From Actinomycetota bacterium (GTDB taxonomy: Bacteria; Actinomycetota; Actinomycetes; Propionibacteriales; Nocardioidaceae), in the NCBI GenBank assembly GCA_009701885.1, contig WLJH01000006.1, forward strand, positions 82,417 through 146,416: a DNA stretch of 64,000 nt, given 5' to 3'. The position numbers and the translations under genes are program-made. A model generated the notes under the pieces. That model saw nothing but the letters and a program-made list of their open reading frames with translations. It did not search any database and was not told the origin of the DNA. This document shows positions 6,641 through 17,800 of the stretch, in pieces (within the stretch, counting starts at the first letter, position 1; every line of letters begins with the position of its first letter).

Positions 6641-8328
6641 CGCAGGTCCTCCCCGAGGACCGAGGTGAGGTAGGGCCGCCGGTCGTGGAGGTCGACCGCC
6701 GCTCGGTCGCCGTAGGCGTAGAGCGGACCGGCCACCAGGGTCAGCACCACGCTCAGCGCCACCAGGAGCCCAGCGGGCAGCAGCATGCCCAGCGGGGAGT
6801 CCTTCGTGTCCTCGCCGGCCTCGATCAGTGTGTGGAAGTCGCGGTCGGGGGTGTCGTCGTCGCCCAGGCGCCGCGCCTCCTCGATGTCCTGCTTGGACAC
6901 CACCCCGCTGGGCGTGTGCACGTGGCCGCGGTGCTCGTGCACGAGCCCGGTGTCGTGGCCCGGGATCGGCTCGCCGTCCCCGCCGATGGCCGCGAGCGCC
7001 TCGTGCGCCTCGCGGGGCGTGCGCCAGAACGCCACCGCCCAGGTCTTGGCCACGGCGTACAAGGTCAGGAGGCTGGTCAGCGCACCCGCACCGACCAGGG
7101 TCCAGGCCAACCAGCCGTCGTCCGCCTGCGCGGCCTGGAAGAGCCCGACCTTGCCGATGAAGCCGGAGAAGGGAGGGATCCCCGCGAGGTTCATCGCCGG
7201 GACGAAGAAGAGCACCGCGAGCAGCGGGGCGATCCGCGCCAGCCCGCCGATCCGCATCAGCGCCGTGCTGCCGGCCCGGCGCTCCACCAGCCCCAGGACG
7301 AGGAAGAGCGCGGTCTGGATGGTGATGTGGTGGACGACGTAGAAGGTCGTGCCCGCCGTGCCGAGCCGGCTGGCGAGCGCGATCCCCATCACGAGGTAGC
7401 CGATGTGGCTGACCAGCGTGAAGGAGAGCATGCGCTTGATGTCCGACTGCGCCACCGCGCCCAGGATGCCGACCAGGAGCGTCAGCAGGGCCGCCCACAG
7501 CAGCAGGTCGGTGAGCGGGCTGCCGGGGAAGAGGAGGGTCTGCACCCGCAGGATCGCGTAGACGCCGACCTTGGTCAGCAGCCCCGCGAAGACGGCCGTC
7601 ACCGGCGCCGGTGCCGTCGGGTAGCTGTCGGGCAGCCAGAAGGAGAGCGGGAAGACCGCCGCCTTGATGCCGAAGGTGGTCAGCAGCAGCAGCTGCACCA
7701 GCAGCGACACGTGGTCCGGGAGCTCCTCGAGCCGCACCGCGAGGTGGGCCAGCGTGAGGGTGCCGGTGGCGGCGTACACGACCGCCAGGCTGATGAGGAA
7801 GAGCGTCGAGGACAGCAGGTTGACCAGGACGTAGATGGTGCCGGCACGCAGGCGGGTAGCGGTGCCGCCGAGCGTCAGCAGCACGTAGCTGGCGAAGAGC
7901 AGCATCTCGAAGCTGACGAAGAGGTTGAACAGGTCGCCGGCCAGGAAGGCGTTGGCGACGCCGGCGACCAGCACCAGGAACGTGGGGTGGTAGACCGAGA
8001 TCGGCGCACCCTCCTCGTCCTCGGTCATGCCCTGGGCGACGGAGTACGCCAGGACCGCGAGGGTCACGACGGCACTGACCAGCAGCATCAGCGCGGCCAG
8101 CCGGTCGGCGACCAGGACGATCCCGAGCGTCTCGGGCCAGCCCCCGATCCACACGGTCTGCGGGCCCTCCTGGTCGGCCTGCACGAGCAGCACCGCGGCG
8201 ACCGCGACGACCGCGACGAGCACCAGCAGGCTGAGCCACCGCTGGACCCGCGGGTAGCTGGAGAGGGCGAGGGAGGCCCCCGCACCCAGGATGGGCAGCA
8301 GCACGGGCAGCGGGACCAGCGCGCTCAC
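6637..8328 (-). CDS. mrpD: Mrp antiporter subunit D
   Basis: 563 aa. Complex-I-like proton channel subunit of the NuoN/MrpD family with about 14 helices. Visible are the channel Glu in LFVSFEMLLFASYVLL, the Lys of FAGLLTKVGVYAIL, and the IKRMLSFTLVSHIGY and PPFSGFIGKVGLF signatures. The loop near residues 440-500 is longer than usual and His/Asp-rich. The GTG start overlaps the mrpC stop by four bases (GTGA). MrpD and MrpA form the ion-translocating heart of the antiporter. Confidence 0.93.
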   Translation of the reverse strand: MSALVPLPVLLPILGAGASLALSSYPRVQRWLSLLVLVAVVAVAAVLLVQADQEGPQTVWIGGWPETLGIVLVADRLAALMLLVSAVVTLAVLAYSVAQGMTEDEEGAPISVYHPTFLVLVAGVANAFLAGDLFNLFVSFEMLLFASYVLLTLGGTATRLRAGTIYVLVNLLSSTLFLISLAVVYAATGTLTLAHLAVRLEELPDHVSLLVQLLLLTTFGIKAAVFPLSFWLPDSYPTAPAPVTAVFAGLLTKVGVYAILRVQTLLFPGSPLTDLLLWAALLTLLVGILGAVAQSDIKRMLSFTLVSHIGYLVMGIALASRLGTAGTTFYVVHHITIQTALFLVLGLVERRAGSTALMRIGGLARIAPLLAVLFFVPAMNLAGIPPFSGFIGKVGLFQAAQADDGWLAWTLVGAGALTSLLTLYAVAKTWAVAFWRTPREAHEALAAIGGDGEPIPGHDTGLVHEHRGHVHTPSGVVSKQDIEEARRLGDDDTPDRDFHTLIEAGEDTKDSPLGMLLPAGLLVALSVVLTLVAGPLYAYGDRAAVDLHDRRPYLTSVLGEDLR

Positions 8329-8813
8329 GTCGTGCCCCGCTCGTCGTGCAACGCGACCACCGGGTCGTCCTCGGGCGCCTGACCGGCGTCGCCGCTGGAG
8401 TCGTCACCGGGGTAGTCCGACGTGGTGGCCTGGTAGGCGTCGGAGGTCGCGTCGCGCAGGGCGAGGCGACGCACGGTGGCGTCCTCGACGTCGTCCTGCA
8501 CGTCGTCGTGACCGTTGAGCTGCCAGCTGCGGTAGGCCATGGCCAGCACGAAGGCGGTGGTCGCCAGGGTGATGACGATCGCGGTGAGGACCATCGCCTG
8601 CGGCAGCGGGTCGGAGATCCCCGTGGTCACCCCGTCCTCCACGATCGGGGCCCGGCCCGCAGGACCCCCGGCGACGAGGAAGGCCAGGCTCACGGCGTTG
8701 CCGATCATCACCAGGCCGACCAGGACCCGCGACAGGCTGCGCTCCAGCAGGAGGTAGACCCCGCAGCCCATCAGCCCGGCCGTGATGACGACCAGCGTCA
8801 GGTTCACCTCCAT
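8325..8813 (-). CDS. mrpC: Mrp antiporter subunit C
   Basis: 162 aa, NuoK-like. Three helices occupy residues 1-110 with the family segments GVYLLLERSLSRVLVGLVMIGN and DPLPQAMVLTAIVITLATTAF. The C-terminal 50 residues form an acidic cytoplasmic tail, longer than in Bacillus MrpC. ATG at 8813 is chosen because GGGAGG lies seven bases upstream; an in-frame GTG 15 bp upstream is possible. Confidence 0.92.
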   Translation of the reverse strand: MEVNLTLVVITAGLMGCGVYLLLERSLSRVLVGLVMIGNAVSLAFLVAGGPAGRAPIVEDGVTTGISDPLPQAMVLTAIVITLATTAFVLAMAYRSWQLNGHDDVQDDVEDATVRRLALRDATSDAYQATTSDYPGDDSSGDAGQAPEDDPVVALHDERGTT

Positions 8814-8838
8814 GGCGGTGCCTCCCACGTCGTGGACC

Positions 8839-11715
8839 TCATGCCGGACTGCCCTCCGCCTCGCGCAGCGCGCGCTGGATGTCGCGATCGATCTGGGCTC
8901 CGAGGGCCCGCAGCAGGTCGAGCACCAGGCCGACCACCACGAGGTAGACGCCGATGTCGAAGAGCACCGACGTCACCAGCTTCACCTCGCCCACGACCGG
9001 CAGCACCGCCTCGAGGATCGCCGACTGCAGCACCACCCCGCCGAAGGCCATCGGCAGCACTGCCGCGAGCGCAGCGATCGCCAGGCCCAGGCCGATCAGC
9101 CGCCCGGCGTCCACCGGTGCGGCCTCGTTGAGCTCGTAGCGGCCGCCGGCGAGGTAGCGCACGACGAGCGCCAGGCCGGTCGTCATCCCCGCGGCGAACC
9201 CTCCACCCGGGGCGTTGTGGCCGGCCAGCAGCAGGTAGACCGAGACCACGATCAGGGTGTGGAAGAGCATCCGCACGACCACCTCGAGGATGATCGAGCG
9301 CTTCTCGGGCGGCAGGGTGCGCGAGCCCGGGAGCCAGGCGCGCCGTCCGGTGGCCGTGGGGATCTTGCGCACGCCCTTCGGGTACGGGATGTCGTGGACA
9401 CGCCGGATGTCGGTGCCGCGCGCGTTGACGAAGACCAGGCTCGCGACGCCGGTCGCCGCGGCCACGAGCACCGCGATCTCCCCCAGCGTGTCCCACGCGC
9501 GGGTGTCGACCAGCACCACGTTGACGATGTTGTAGCCACCGCCGTACTCCACCGCCTGGTCGGGCAGGGCGGCCGAGACGGGCTCGGCGGTGCGCGCCGA
9601 GCCGGCGACGAGCAGGAACCCGGCCGTCACCACGCCCACCGCGAGGCCGAGCGCGGCGCGGACGTAGCGCTGGCGGCTCAGCGGCCGGTCGGTGAAGTAC
9701 TCCGGCAGCCGGCGCAGCGCCAGCACGAAGACGACGAGGGTCAACGTCTCGACCAGCACCTGGGTCAGCGCCAGGTCGGGCGCGCCGTGCAGCACGAAGA
9801 GGTACGCCGTGCCGTAGCCCGTCACTCCCACCAGCAGGATCGCGCGGATCCGCCGACGGCTGCGGGTGGTCATCACCGCCGCGACGAGCACGACCGCCCC
9901 CACGGCCGCCTGCGCGGGGGTGTCCCACAGCTCGATGCGCACGTCGCCGACCCCGGCGAGCAGCGTCGACCCGGGCAGCAGCACGACGACGAGCAGGATG
10001 ATGCCGAGGTACGCCGCGGCCGAGCCGCGCTGCGCGACACCGGTCACCTCGACCGCGGTGCGGTCCAGGGACCGCATGACCGCGCGGTAGCCCCGCTCGG
10101 CGCTCCAGTCGTGCGCGAGCGCGGTCTGGAACCTGGCCACCGGCTCGCGGGCGAGGAAGAGCAGCGCACCGCCGAGGATCGAGGCGGCCGTCAGCAGGAG
10201 CGGCAGGCCCACCCCGTGCCAGAGCACCAGCTCGGGCTCGTGGGCACCCGGCGGCAGGGACGCGGTCTGGGGGGCGAGGAGCGTGGTGAGCGGAGCGCCC
10301 AGGAAGCCGAGGACCAGCGAGGCACCGGCGAGCAGGACGGGCGCGGCCAGGAACGCGGGACCGGGCACGTGGACCGTCGCGCGCTCCTCGACCGGGCGGC
10401 GCCCGAAGGCACCCCACACGAAGCGGGCGGAGTACGCCGCGGTGAGGACCGAGCCCAGCACGACGCCGACCAGCAACAGCCAGCCCTCGAGGCCGGCCAG
10501 CCCGGTGCCGTCGCCCTCGCGGGCCACGTCGACCAGCGCGACCAGGACGCTCTCCTTGGCGACGTACCCCAGCAGGGGCGGGAGCCCGGCCATCGAGGCC
10601 GCCGCGAGCGTGGCCGCCACGGCGAGGACGGGCATCCGGCGCGAGAGCCCCGTCAGCCGGCGCAGGTCCCGCGTCCCGGTGCTGTGGTCGATCACGCCGA
10701 CGGTGAGGAACAGGCAGGCCTTGAAGAGCGCGTGCGCCAGCAGCAGGCCCAGGCCGGCCAGCATCGCGCTGCGGGTGCCGGTGCCGAGGACGAGCACCAG
10801 GAAGCCGAGCTGGCTGACGGTGCCGTAGGCCAGCAGGAGCTTCAGGTCGTGCTGGCGCAGGGCCCGGACGCCCCCGAGCAGCATGGTCGCCAGGCCGAGC
10901 ACCAGCAGCACCGCACGCCAGCCGGCCACCTCGGCGAAGGCCGGGGCGAGCAGCGCGACGAGGTAGACGCCGCCCTTCACCATCGAGGCGGCGTGGAGGT
11001 AGGCGCTCACCGGGGTCGGGGCGGCCATCGCGGCCGGCAGCCAGAAGTGGAAGGGCACGAGCGCGGACTTGCTCACCGCACCGACCAGCAGCAGGTGCAC
11101 GCCGACGGTGACCGCCGTCCCGCCGGGCGGGTCGGCCAGGACCTCGGTGATCCGGTAGGTCCCGGCGGCCCCGCCGACGAGCAGCACGCCCACCAGCAGG
11201 ACCAGCCCGCCGAAGGTGGTCACCACCAGGGCCTGGATCGCTGCCCGCCTGCTGGCACGCCGCTCCGGGGAGTGGCCGATGAGCAGGAAGGAGAAGACGG
11301 TGGTCAGCTCCCAGAAGACGTAGAGCAGCAGCAGGTCGTCGGCCAGGACCAGCCCGAGCATCGCGGCGACGAAGGCGACCAGGACACCGCCGAAGCGCGG
11401 CACCCCGGGCTCGTCGTCGTCGAAGTACCAGGCGCAGTAGGCCAGGACGAGCGCCCCGATGCCCAGGACGACCAGGGCGAGCACCCACTGCAACGTGCCT
11501 ATCGCCAGCGCGAGCTCCAGCCCGATCCCCGCGACCCAGGGGTGCACCTCGACGAGGGTCTCCCCCCGCGCCACCGCCGGCCCCTGCGCGGCGACCCAGA
11601 CCGTCCCGGCCAGCGGGACGAGCGCGACGGCGACGAAGGCGCGGCGGCCCCGGTGGAGCAGCAGCACGGGTGCCAGGACCGCCGTCGCCAGGAGGGCGAG
11701 GATCAGCACCAGCAC
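8839..11715 (-). CDS. mrpA: Mrp antiporter subunit A fused to MrpB
   Basis: 958 aa. Residues 1-about 760 are MrpA: NuoL-like channel helices with the Glu in YVFWELTTVFSFLLIGH and the Lys in LHAASMVKGGVYLVAL, then the MrpA-specific region. Residues about 800-950 are an MrpB domain (LFHTLIVVSVYLLLAGHNAPGG and SVLFDIGVYLVVVG). The A-B fusion explains why no separate mrpB exists, so the operon codes for a full complex. The complex exports Na+ for protons and supports pH homeostasis. GTG start with AAGGA six bases upstream; first gene of the operon. Confidence 0.93.
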   Translation of the reverse strand: MLVLILALLATAVLAPVLLLHRGRRAFVAVALVPLAGTVWVAAQGPAVARGETLVEVHPWVAGIGLELALAIGTLQWVLALVVLGIGALVLAYCAWYFDDDEPGVPRFGGVLVAFVAAMLGLVLADDLLLLYVFWELTTVFSFLLIGHSPERRASRRAAIQALVVTTFGGLVLLVGVLLVGGAAGTYRITEVLADPPGGTAVTVGVHLLLVGAVSKSALVPFHFWLPAAMAAPTPVSAYLHAASMVKGGVYLVALLAPAFAEVAGWRAVLLVLGLATMLLGGVRALRQHDLKLLLAYGTVSQLGFLVLVLGTGTRSAMLAGLGLLLAHALFKACLFLTVGVIDHSTGTRDLRRLTGLSRRMPVLAVAATLAAASMAGLPPLLGYVAKESVLVALVDVAREGDGTGLAGLEGWLLLVGVVLGSVLTAAYSARFVWGAFGRRPVEERATVHVPGPAFLAAPVLLAGASLVLGFLGAPLTTLLAPQTASLPPGAHEPELVLWHGVGLPLLLTAASILGGALLFLAREPVARFQTALAHDWSAERGYRAVMRSLDRTAVEVTGVAQRGSAAAYLGIILLVVVLLPGSTLLAGVGDVRIELWDTPAQAAVGAVVLVAAVMTTRSRRRIRAILLVGVTGYGTAYLFVLHGAPDLALTQVLVETLTLVVFVLALRRLPEYFTDRPLSRQRYVRAALGLAVGVVTAGFLLVAGSARTAEPVSAALPDQAVEYGGGYNIVNVVLVDTRAWDTLGEIAVLVAAATGVASLVFVNARGTDIRRVHDIPYPKGVRKIPTATGRRAWLPGSRTLPPEKRSIILEVVVRMLFHTLIVVSVYLLLAGHNAPGGGFAAGMTTGLALVVRYLAGGRYELNEAAPVDAGRLIGLGLAIAALAAVLPMAFGGVVLQSAILEAVLPVVGEVKLVTSVLFDIGVYLVVVGLVLDLLRALGAQIDRDIQRALREAEGSPA

Positions 11716-11810
11716 GGGAGATCCTTCCGGGTCCGGCCACGGGTCACGACAGGATGGAACCTACCGGGCCCGGCACCACTCGACCGGACGGGACGGGTCG
11801 GGAGGCGGCC

Positions 11811-13130
11811 TCAGTCCGACGATCCCGAGACCAGGCTGACCGCGAGCAGCAGGTCGATGAGCTCCTCGACGCGGCGTACGTCGCACCCGGTGCGCTCGGC
11901 GATCCGCTCGAGGCGGTAGTAGACCGTGTTGGCGTGCACGTGCAGTGCCATGGCGGCCAGCTTGGCGTTGAGGTCGCAGGCGACGTACTGCCGCAGGGTC
12001 TCGACGAAGGTGCCGCCCGAGGCGAGGTCCTCCTGCACGAAGGCCCGCACCTCGGGGCGGACCAGCCGGCGCGCGGTGCGGTCGTGGGTCTGCACGAGGT
12101 AGTCCAGGGTCGACATCGTCGACAGCGACTGGACCCCGGCCCTGCCGCGCAGGGAGCGGCGGGCCAGGCGTGCCTCCTCGTAGGCCTCGGGGACGTCGAG
12201 GAAGCCATGGCGCACCGAGCTCACGCCGACGCTGGGGAAGACCCCGCGTCCCGAGAGCGAGGCCACGCCGGCCCGGATGCGGGCCAGGGTCCGCTCCTCC
12301 CCCGTCGGGTCGACGGGCATGACGGCCACGACCTCGTCGTGGCGCACCACGACCAGCCCGCGCCCGGGGTTGTTGAGGGCACTGCGCAGCATGGCCTGGC
12401 TGGCGCGGTCGGCGGACTTCTCGGCGTTGACGGTGAAGGAGCCGGCCACCACGACCAGCGGACTGTCCTCGGCGATGCCGACGTCGGCCAGCATCTGCAC
12501 GCGCGGCTGGACGGTGGGCGGTCGGCCCTCGAGCAGGTCGTCGAGCAGGTCGCGCGCCAGCCGCGCGGAGTCGGCCAGCTGGAACTGCTGGGCCTCGAGG
12601 TAGGCCTCGGCTGCCGCGGTGCTGCCCACCTCGATGGTGCGCATGACCTGGCCGACGATCGTCAGCGCGGCGTCCTTGGTCTCGGGGTGGTGGGCGACGC
12701 CGTCGAGGATGCCGTCCCACAGCTGGATCTGCCCGATCCGGAAGGCCTTCATGAAGTCCGGGAGGGCCACGCCGAGGTCGACCCGGCGCATCGCGTGCCG
12801 CCCGGTCCACGGGAAGTCGCCCCGCGTCGGGTCGCGTCGGTCCTCGACGCTGCTGAGGAACGCGCCGAAGACCTGGCGGCAGTGGGACTGGACCTCGGAG
12901 CGCAGCGTGCGGTCCTCGAAGGAGGAGTAGACCTCGACCTGGTCCCAGATCGCGGCGGTGGCGCCCTCGGCGATCTCGTCGACCCGGCCGCGCACCCAGC
13001 CCGCGAGCAGGTCTGCGCCCTCCGCCGTGCCGAGGCGGCGGCGAGCGTGCGGCACCGCCGGGGCGACGTCGTCGCCCTCGGGCCCGTGCTCCACGGTCCC
13101 GCGTCGGTTCGCTGTGCTGGTCTCCGTCAC
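11811..13130 (-). CDS. PucR-family transcriptional regulator
   Basis: 439 aa from the GTG at 13130. The central part (about 90-230) is a helical sensor region, followed by a GGDEF-related CdaR domain (about 240-360). The C-terminus is the HTH_30 domain typical of PucR/CdaR regulators: LRQYVACDLNAKLAAMALHV then HANTVYYRLERIAERTG. The longer upstream frame has poor codon bias, so the GTG following AGGA motifs was preferred. It is divergent from the liv-type ABC operon and probably controls it. Confidence 0.82.
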   Translation of the reverse strand: MTETSTANRRGTVEHGPEGDDVAPAVPHARRRLGTAEGADLLAGWVRGRVDEIAEGATAAIWDQVEVYSSFEDRTLRSEVQSHCRQVFGAFLSSVEDRRDPTRGDFPWTGRHAMRRVDLGVALPDFMKAFRIGQIQLWDGILDGVAHHPETKDAALTIVGQVMRTIEVGSTAAAEAYLEAQQFQLADSARLARDLLDDLLEGRPPTVQPRVQMLADVGIAEDSPLVVVAGSFTVNAEKSADRASQAMLRSALNNPGRGLVVVRHDEVVAVMPVDPTGEERTLARIRAGVASLSGRGVFPSVGVSSVRHGFLDVPEAYEEARLARRSLRGRAGVQSLSTMSTLDYLVQTHDRTARRLVRPEVRAFVQEDLASGGTFVETLRQYVACDLNAKLAAMALHVHANTVYYRLERIAERTGCDVRRVEELIDLLLAVSLVSGSSD

Positions 13131-13279
13131 TGTCCTGCCCGTCCTGCTCGGTGCCCGTGTCCCGGCTGGTCCCGCCAGTCTCCCCCGGTGACCCCCGTCA
13201 CACCAGCAACTGTCCACGGAGGGCGCGTCCCACGGCACCACCCGTCCGGCAGGTGCCCGCCAGGTGTCGTGACCGAGTC

Positions 13280-13295
13280 CCACAGAAGTCTGTGG
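13280..13295. promoter_or_regulatory. Palindrome between the PucR gene and the ABC operon
   Basis: CCACAGA-AG-TCTGTGG is a 7-bp perfect inverted repeat in the 311-bp divergent space 13131-13441. It lies about 150 bp from each start codon. The same CACA core recurs just downstream (CCGCACAAAG at 13298-13307). It is the best candidate operator for the adjacent PucR-type regulator. Confidence 0.4.
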
Positions 13296-13441
13296 AGCCG
13301 CACAAAGACGCGGGACCGCGGCGGCGGCACGATGAGGCGCACGTCACAGCCGACGTGCCCACCCCCACATCTCCGCCAGTGCCCCACCCGGGCCCCACAC
13401 CGGGTCGCACCCCGTGCGTCCCCACGACGACAGGAGCGCAT

Positions 13442-14232
13442 GTGCTGAGCGCGCGCAACCTCGAGGTGGTCTACGACGACGTCGTGCTCGCCCTCCGAGG
13501 CGTCAGCCTCGAGGTCCCCGACGGCCGGATCGTGGCCCTGCTCGGCGCCAACGGCGCGGGCAAGACCTCGCTGCTGCGGGCCCTGACGGGCCTGCTCGAC
13601 GTCCACGAGGGTGAGATCACGAAGGGCTCGGTCAGCCTGGACGGCGAGGACCTGCGGCGTACGCCGCCCGAGGCCGTGGTCCGCAAGGGCGTGCGCCAGG
13701 TGCTGGAGGGTCGACGGGTCTTCGTCGAGCTCAGCATCGAGGAGAACCTCAAGGTCGGTGCGCACACCGCCCGCGCGTCGATGGCCGAGAACCTCGAGCG
13801 GGTCTACTCGCTCTTCCCGGTCCTCTCCGACCGCCGCAGCCTCACCGCGGGCTACCTCTCCGGCGGTGAGCAGCAGATGCTCGCGATGGGCCGGGCGATG
13901 ATGTCCAACCCGCGCTACCTGCTCCTCGACGAGCCGTCCCTGGGTCTCGCGCCGCTGATGGTCGAGGCGATCCGGGACGTGATCGTGGAGATCAACAGCA
14001 CCGGCACCGGTGTGCTGCTCGTGGAGCAGAACGCCTCGATGGCGCTGTCCATCGCCCACCACGGCTACGTGATGGAGACCGGACGCGTCGTGCTGGACAA
14101 GCCCGCCGCCGAGCTGCTCGCCGACGACGACGTCCGCGAGTTCTACCTCGGCCTCCACCCCGGCGAGGACGGCTCGGGCCGCAAGTCCTTCCGGGACGCC
14201 AAGCACTACCGCAGGAAGAAGAGGTGGTCGGC

Positions 14233-14236
<4 letters not shown>
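13442..14236 (+). CDS. livF: Branched-chain-type ABC transporter ATPase, LivF-like
   Basis: 264 aa. Walker A GANGAGKTS near residue 38, signature LSGGEQQML near 140, Walker B YLLLDEPSLGLAP and the switch His region LLVEQNASMAL, all as in LivF. The last 25 residues are a basic Arg/Lys-rich tail (GRKSFRDAKHYRRKKRW) not found in E. coli LivF. The GTG at 13442 has AGGAG five bases upstream; ORF extension to 13151 would cross the regulatory space. First gene of the operon, coupled to livG by ATGA. Confidence 0.9.
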
Positions 14237-15011
<775 letters not shown>

Positions 15012-15015
<4 letters not shown>

Positions 15016-16892
15016 CGACCACCGCCGAACGCACCACGGGTCCGACCGGCCGCACCGGCACGACCACGCCGGTGACCCGGATCCGCGACCACGCCCGCAA
15101 CCGCGCCGACGCCGTCGCGCTGCGCGACAAGCACCTCGGCGTGTGGCGGGAGTGGACCTGGGCGCAGTACTGGGAGCACGTGCAGCTGGCCGGCCACGCC
15201 CTGCTGGCGCTGGGTGTCGAGCCGGGTGACCGCGTCGCCATCCACTCCGAGAACCGTCCCGAGTGGCTGGTCGCCGACATGGGCGCCATGGCCGTCCGCG
15301 CGGCGTCGGTGGGTGTCTACCCCACCAACCCCGCTGCCGAGGTGGCCTACCTCCTGGAGGACTCCGGCGCCCGGGTGCTCATCGCCGAGGACCAGGAGCA
15401 GGTCGACAAGGCCCTCGAGGTCATCGACCGGGCACCGCACCTGGAGAAGATCGTCTACATCGAGCCGCGCGGCATCCGCGGGCGCTACACCCACGACAAG
15501 CTGATGTCCTGGGAGGAGTTCCTGGCCCTCGGCGAGCGGCACCGCGCCTCGAACCAGGGCGCGGTGGACGCGATCGCCGCAGCCGCCGAGCCCGACGACC
15601 TCGCGACGCTGATCTACACCTCCGGCACCACCGGCCCGCCCAAGGGCGGCATGCTCACGATCCGCAACGTCGAGTTCGCGATCAGGATCCTCGCCGAGGA
15701 GGGGGCCTTCACCGACCCGCCGCCGGGACCCGACGACCTGCTGCTGTCCTACCTGCCGCTCTCGCACGTGGCCGAGCGGATCTTCACGACCTGGTTCAAC
15801 GCCGCAGCCGCGACGCAGGTCAACTTCGCCGAGTCCATCGAGACCGTCCCCCAGAACCTCCGCGAGGTGCAGCCGACCGTCCTGTTCGGCGTGCCCCGCA
15901 TCTGGGAGAAGCTGATGGCCGGCGTGGAGATCCGGATCGCCGCCGCCAGCCGGCTCAAGCGGGCCAACGCCCAGCTGTGGCTCAAGGTCGCCGCAGGCAT
16001 CGGGGACGAGCTGGTCCGCACCGGTGGCAAGCACACCGCAGCCACGCGGCTGAAGTACGCCGTCGGCTGGATCTTCTGCTACCGCGCCCTGCGGGAGCGG
16101 CTGGGCATGCGCCGGGTGCGGTACGCCGCGTCGGGTGCTGCCCCGATCGCCCCCGAGGTGCTGAAGTTCTTCATGGGACTGGGCGTGCCGATGCACGAGG
16201 TCTACGGCATGACCGAGAACACCGCGGTGGCCACCGCCAACCGCCCGGGCCGGGTCCGGCTCGGCACGGTGGGCGAGGCCCACCCCGGGGTCGAGGTGAA
16301 GGTCGACGAGACCACGGGCGAGATCCTCACCCGCCACCCCGGCGTCTTCGCCGGCTACTGGCGCAAGCCGGAGGCCACGGCCGCGGTCCTCGAGGAGGAC
16401 GGCTGGCTGCACACCGGCGACGTCGGCGAGTGGGTCGAGGGCACGCACCTGAAGATCACCGACCGGATGAAGGACATCATCATCACGGCCGGCGGCAAGA
16501 ACATCTCTCCCTCGCAGATCGAGAACGAGCTGAAGACCTCCCCCTTCGTCAAGGAGGCCCTGGTCATCGGCGACGGCCGCAAGTACCTCACGGCCCTCAT
16601 CGGCATCGAGCTCGACACCGTGGGTGAGTGGGCGCAGCGCAAGAAGCTCGGCTTCAGCACCTACCGCGATCTCACCGAGAAGCCCGAGGTCGTCGACCTC
16701 GTCCGGACGGTCGTCAACGACGTCAACAGCAGGTTCGCCTCGGTCGAGCAGATCAAGGAGTTCCGCCTGCTGCCCAAGGAGCTGGACCACGAGGACGGTG
16801 AGCTCACCGCCACGCAGAAGGTCAAGCGTTCCGCAGTCACGAAGTCATTCGAGGAGATGGTGGAGTCCATGTACGGCGGTGGTGCCCGATGA
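15012..16892 (+). CDS. AMP-dependent acyl-CoA synthetase inside the ABC operon
   Basis: 626 aa, long-chain acyl-CoA synthetase type. Motifs: AMP-binding YTSGTTGPPKGGML near residue 200, LSYLPLSHVAERI, VYGMTENTAVAT near 400, GWLHTGDVGEW and the catalytic-Lys-type DRMKDIIITAGGKNISPSQIE. The GTG overlaps the livG stop and the 3' end overlaps livH by ATGA, so it is built into the transporter operon. This suggests the imported compound is a carboxylic acid (fatty, aromatic or sterol side-chain acid) that is converted to its CoA thioester on entry. The substrate is not known. Confidence 0.9.
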
Positions 16893-17800
16893 GCACCTTC
16901 CTGGAAGCGGTGGTCCGCGGGCTCGGCACGGGCTCGGTCTACGCGCTGCTGGCCCTGGGCTTCGTGATCATCTACAAGGCCACGAGCGTCATCAGCTTCG
17001 CGCAGCCCGCGCTCATGCTCTCGGGCGCGGTCGTGACGTCGTACCTCGTCCCGGCGATGGGGGTGCTGCTCTTCACCGGGTTCTCCTTCTTCTTCTCCGT
17101 CGCCATCGCCGCGATCATCACCGCCGCGCTGGCGCTGCTGATCGAACGGTTGGCGATCAGGCCGATGGTGGGCAAGGCGGTCTTCGTGGTCGCCATCATC
17201 ACCTTGGGCATCGACATCGCCGTGCGCGTCGTCGTCAACGGCTTCATCGGCCTGGGTGCTCGGCCCATCGGCTTCCCGTGGGGGCTGGACCGGGTGACGG
17301 TCCTGGGGCTCGACGTCCAGATCCGGCACCTCGTGATGATGGGCACCGTCGCCCTGGTCATCACGGCGCTCTACTTCTTCTTCCAGCGCAGCAAGTACGG
17401 CCTGGCCATGCGCGCCGCCGCCCTCGACCAGGAGGCCGCGATGACCATGGGCGTGAGCGTGGGCGGCGTCTTCGCCCTCTCGTGGGCGATCGCCGGCGGT
17501 CTCGCCGCCATCGCCGGCTCCCTGCTGGCGACCGGGGCCGGTGTCGACCGCCAGCTGTGGATCGTCGCCCTCGTGGCCCTGCCGGCCATCATCCTGGGCG
17601 GTCTGGACTCCCTCGAGGGAGCCGTCATCGGCGGGCTGCTCATCGGGGTCGCGGAGGCCCTCGTCGGCACCTACCAGCGGCAGTACGCACCGTGGCTGGG
17701 GGACAACGTCGCACTGGTCGCGCCGTACGCCCTGATGCTGGCGGTCCTGCTGGTCCGCCCCTACGGAATCTTCGGCACTGCAGAGGTGAGGCGAGTATGA
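16889..17800 (+). CDS. livH: Branched-chain-type ABC permease, LivH-like
   Basis: 303 aa, about eight membrane helices. The family features GLGTGSVYALLALGFVIIYKAT at the start, LAMRAAALDQEAAMTMGVSV (the coupling EAA-like loop) and LVALPAIILGGLDSLEGAVIGG near the C-terminus are clear. It forms the transmembrane channel with LivM. ATGA overlaps link it to genes on both sides. Confidence 0.9.
   Translation: MSTFLEAVVRGLGTGSVYALLALGFVIIYKATSVISFAQPALMLSGAVVTSYLVPAMGVLLFTGFSFFFSVAIAAIITAALALLIERLAIRPMVGKAVFVVAIITLGIDIAVRVVVNGFIGLGARPIGFPWGLDRVTVLGLDVQIRHLVMMGTVALVITALYFFFQRSKYGLAMRAAALDQEAAMTMGVSVGGVFALSWAIAGGLAAIAGSLLATGAGVDRQLWIVALVALPAIILGGLDSLEGAVIGGLLIGVAEALVGTYQRQYAPWLGDNVALVAPYALMLAVLLVRPYGIFGTAEVRRV

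Noticed and set aside
6080..8407. 775-codon minus-strand frame crossing mrpD
   Set aside because: Only its last 186 codons (mrpE) have family features; the rest overlaps mrpD out of frame.
8782..11919. 1045-codon plus-strand frame opposite mrpA
   Set aside because: Gln/His/Arg/Gly-rich translation without domains, exactly antisense to a clear MrpA; a shadow of GC-rich codon use.
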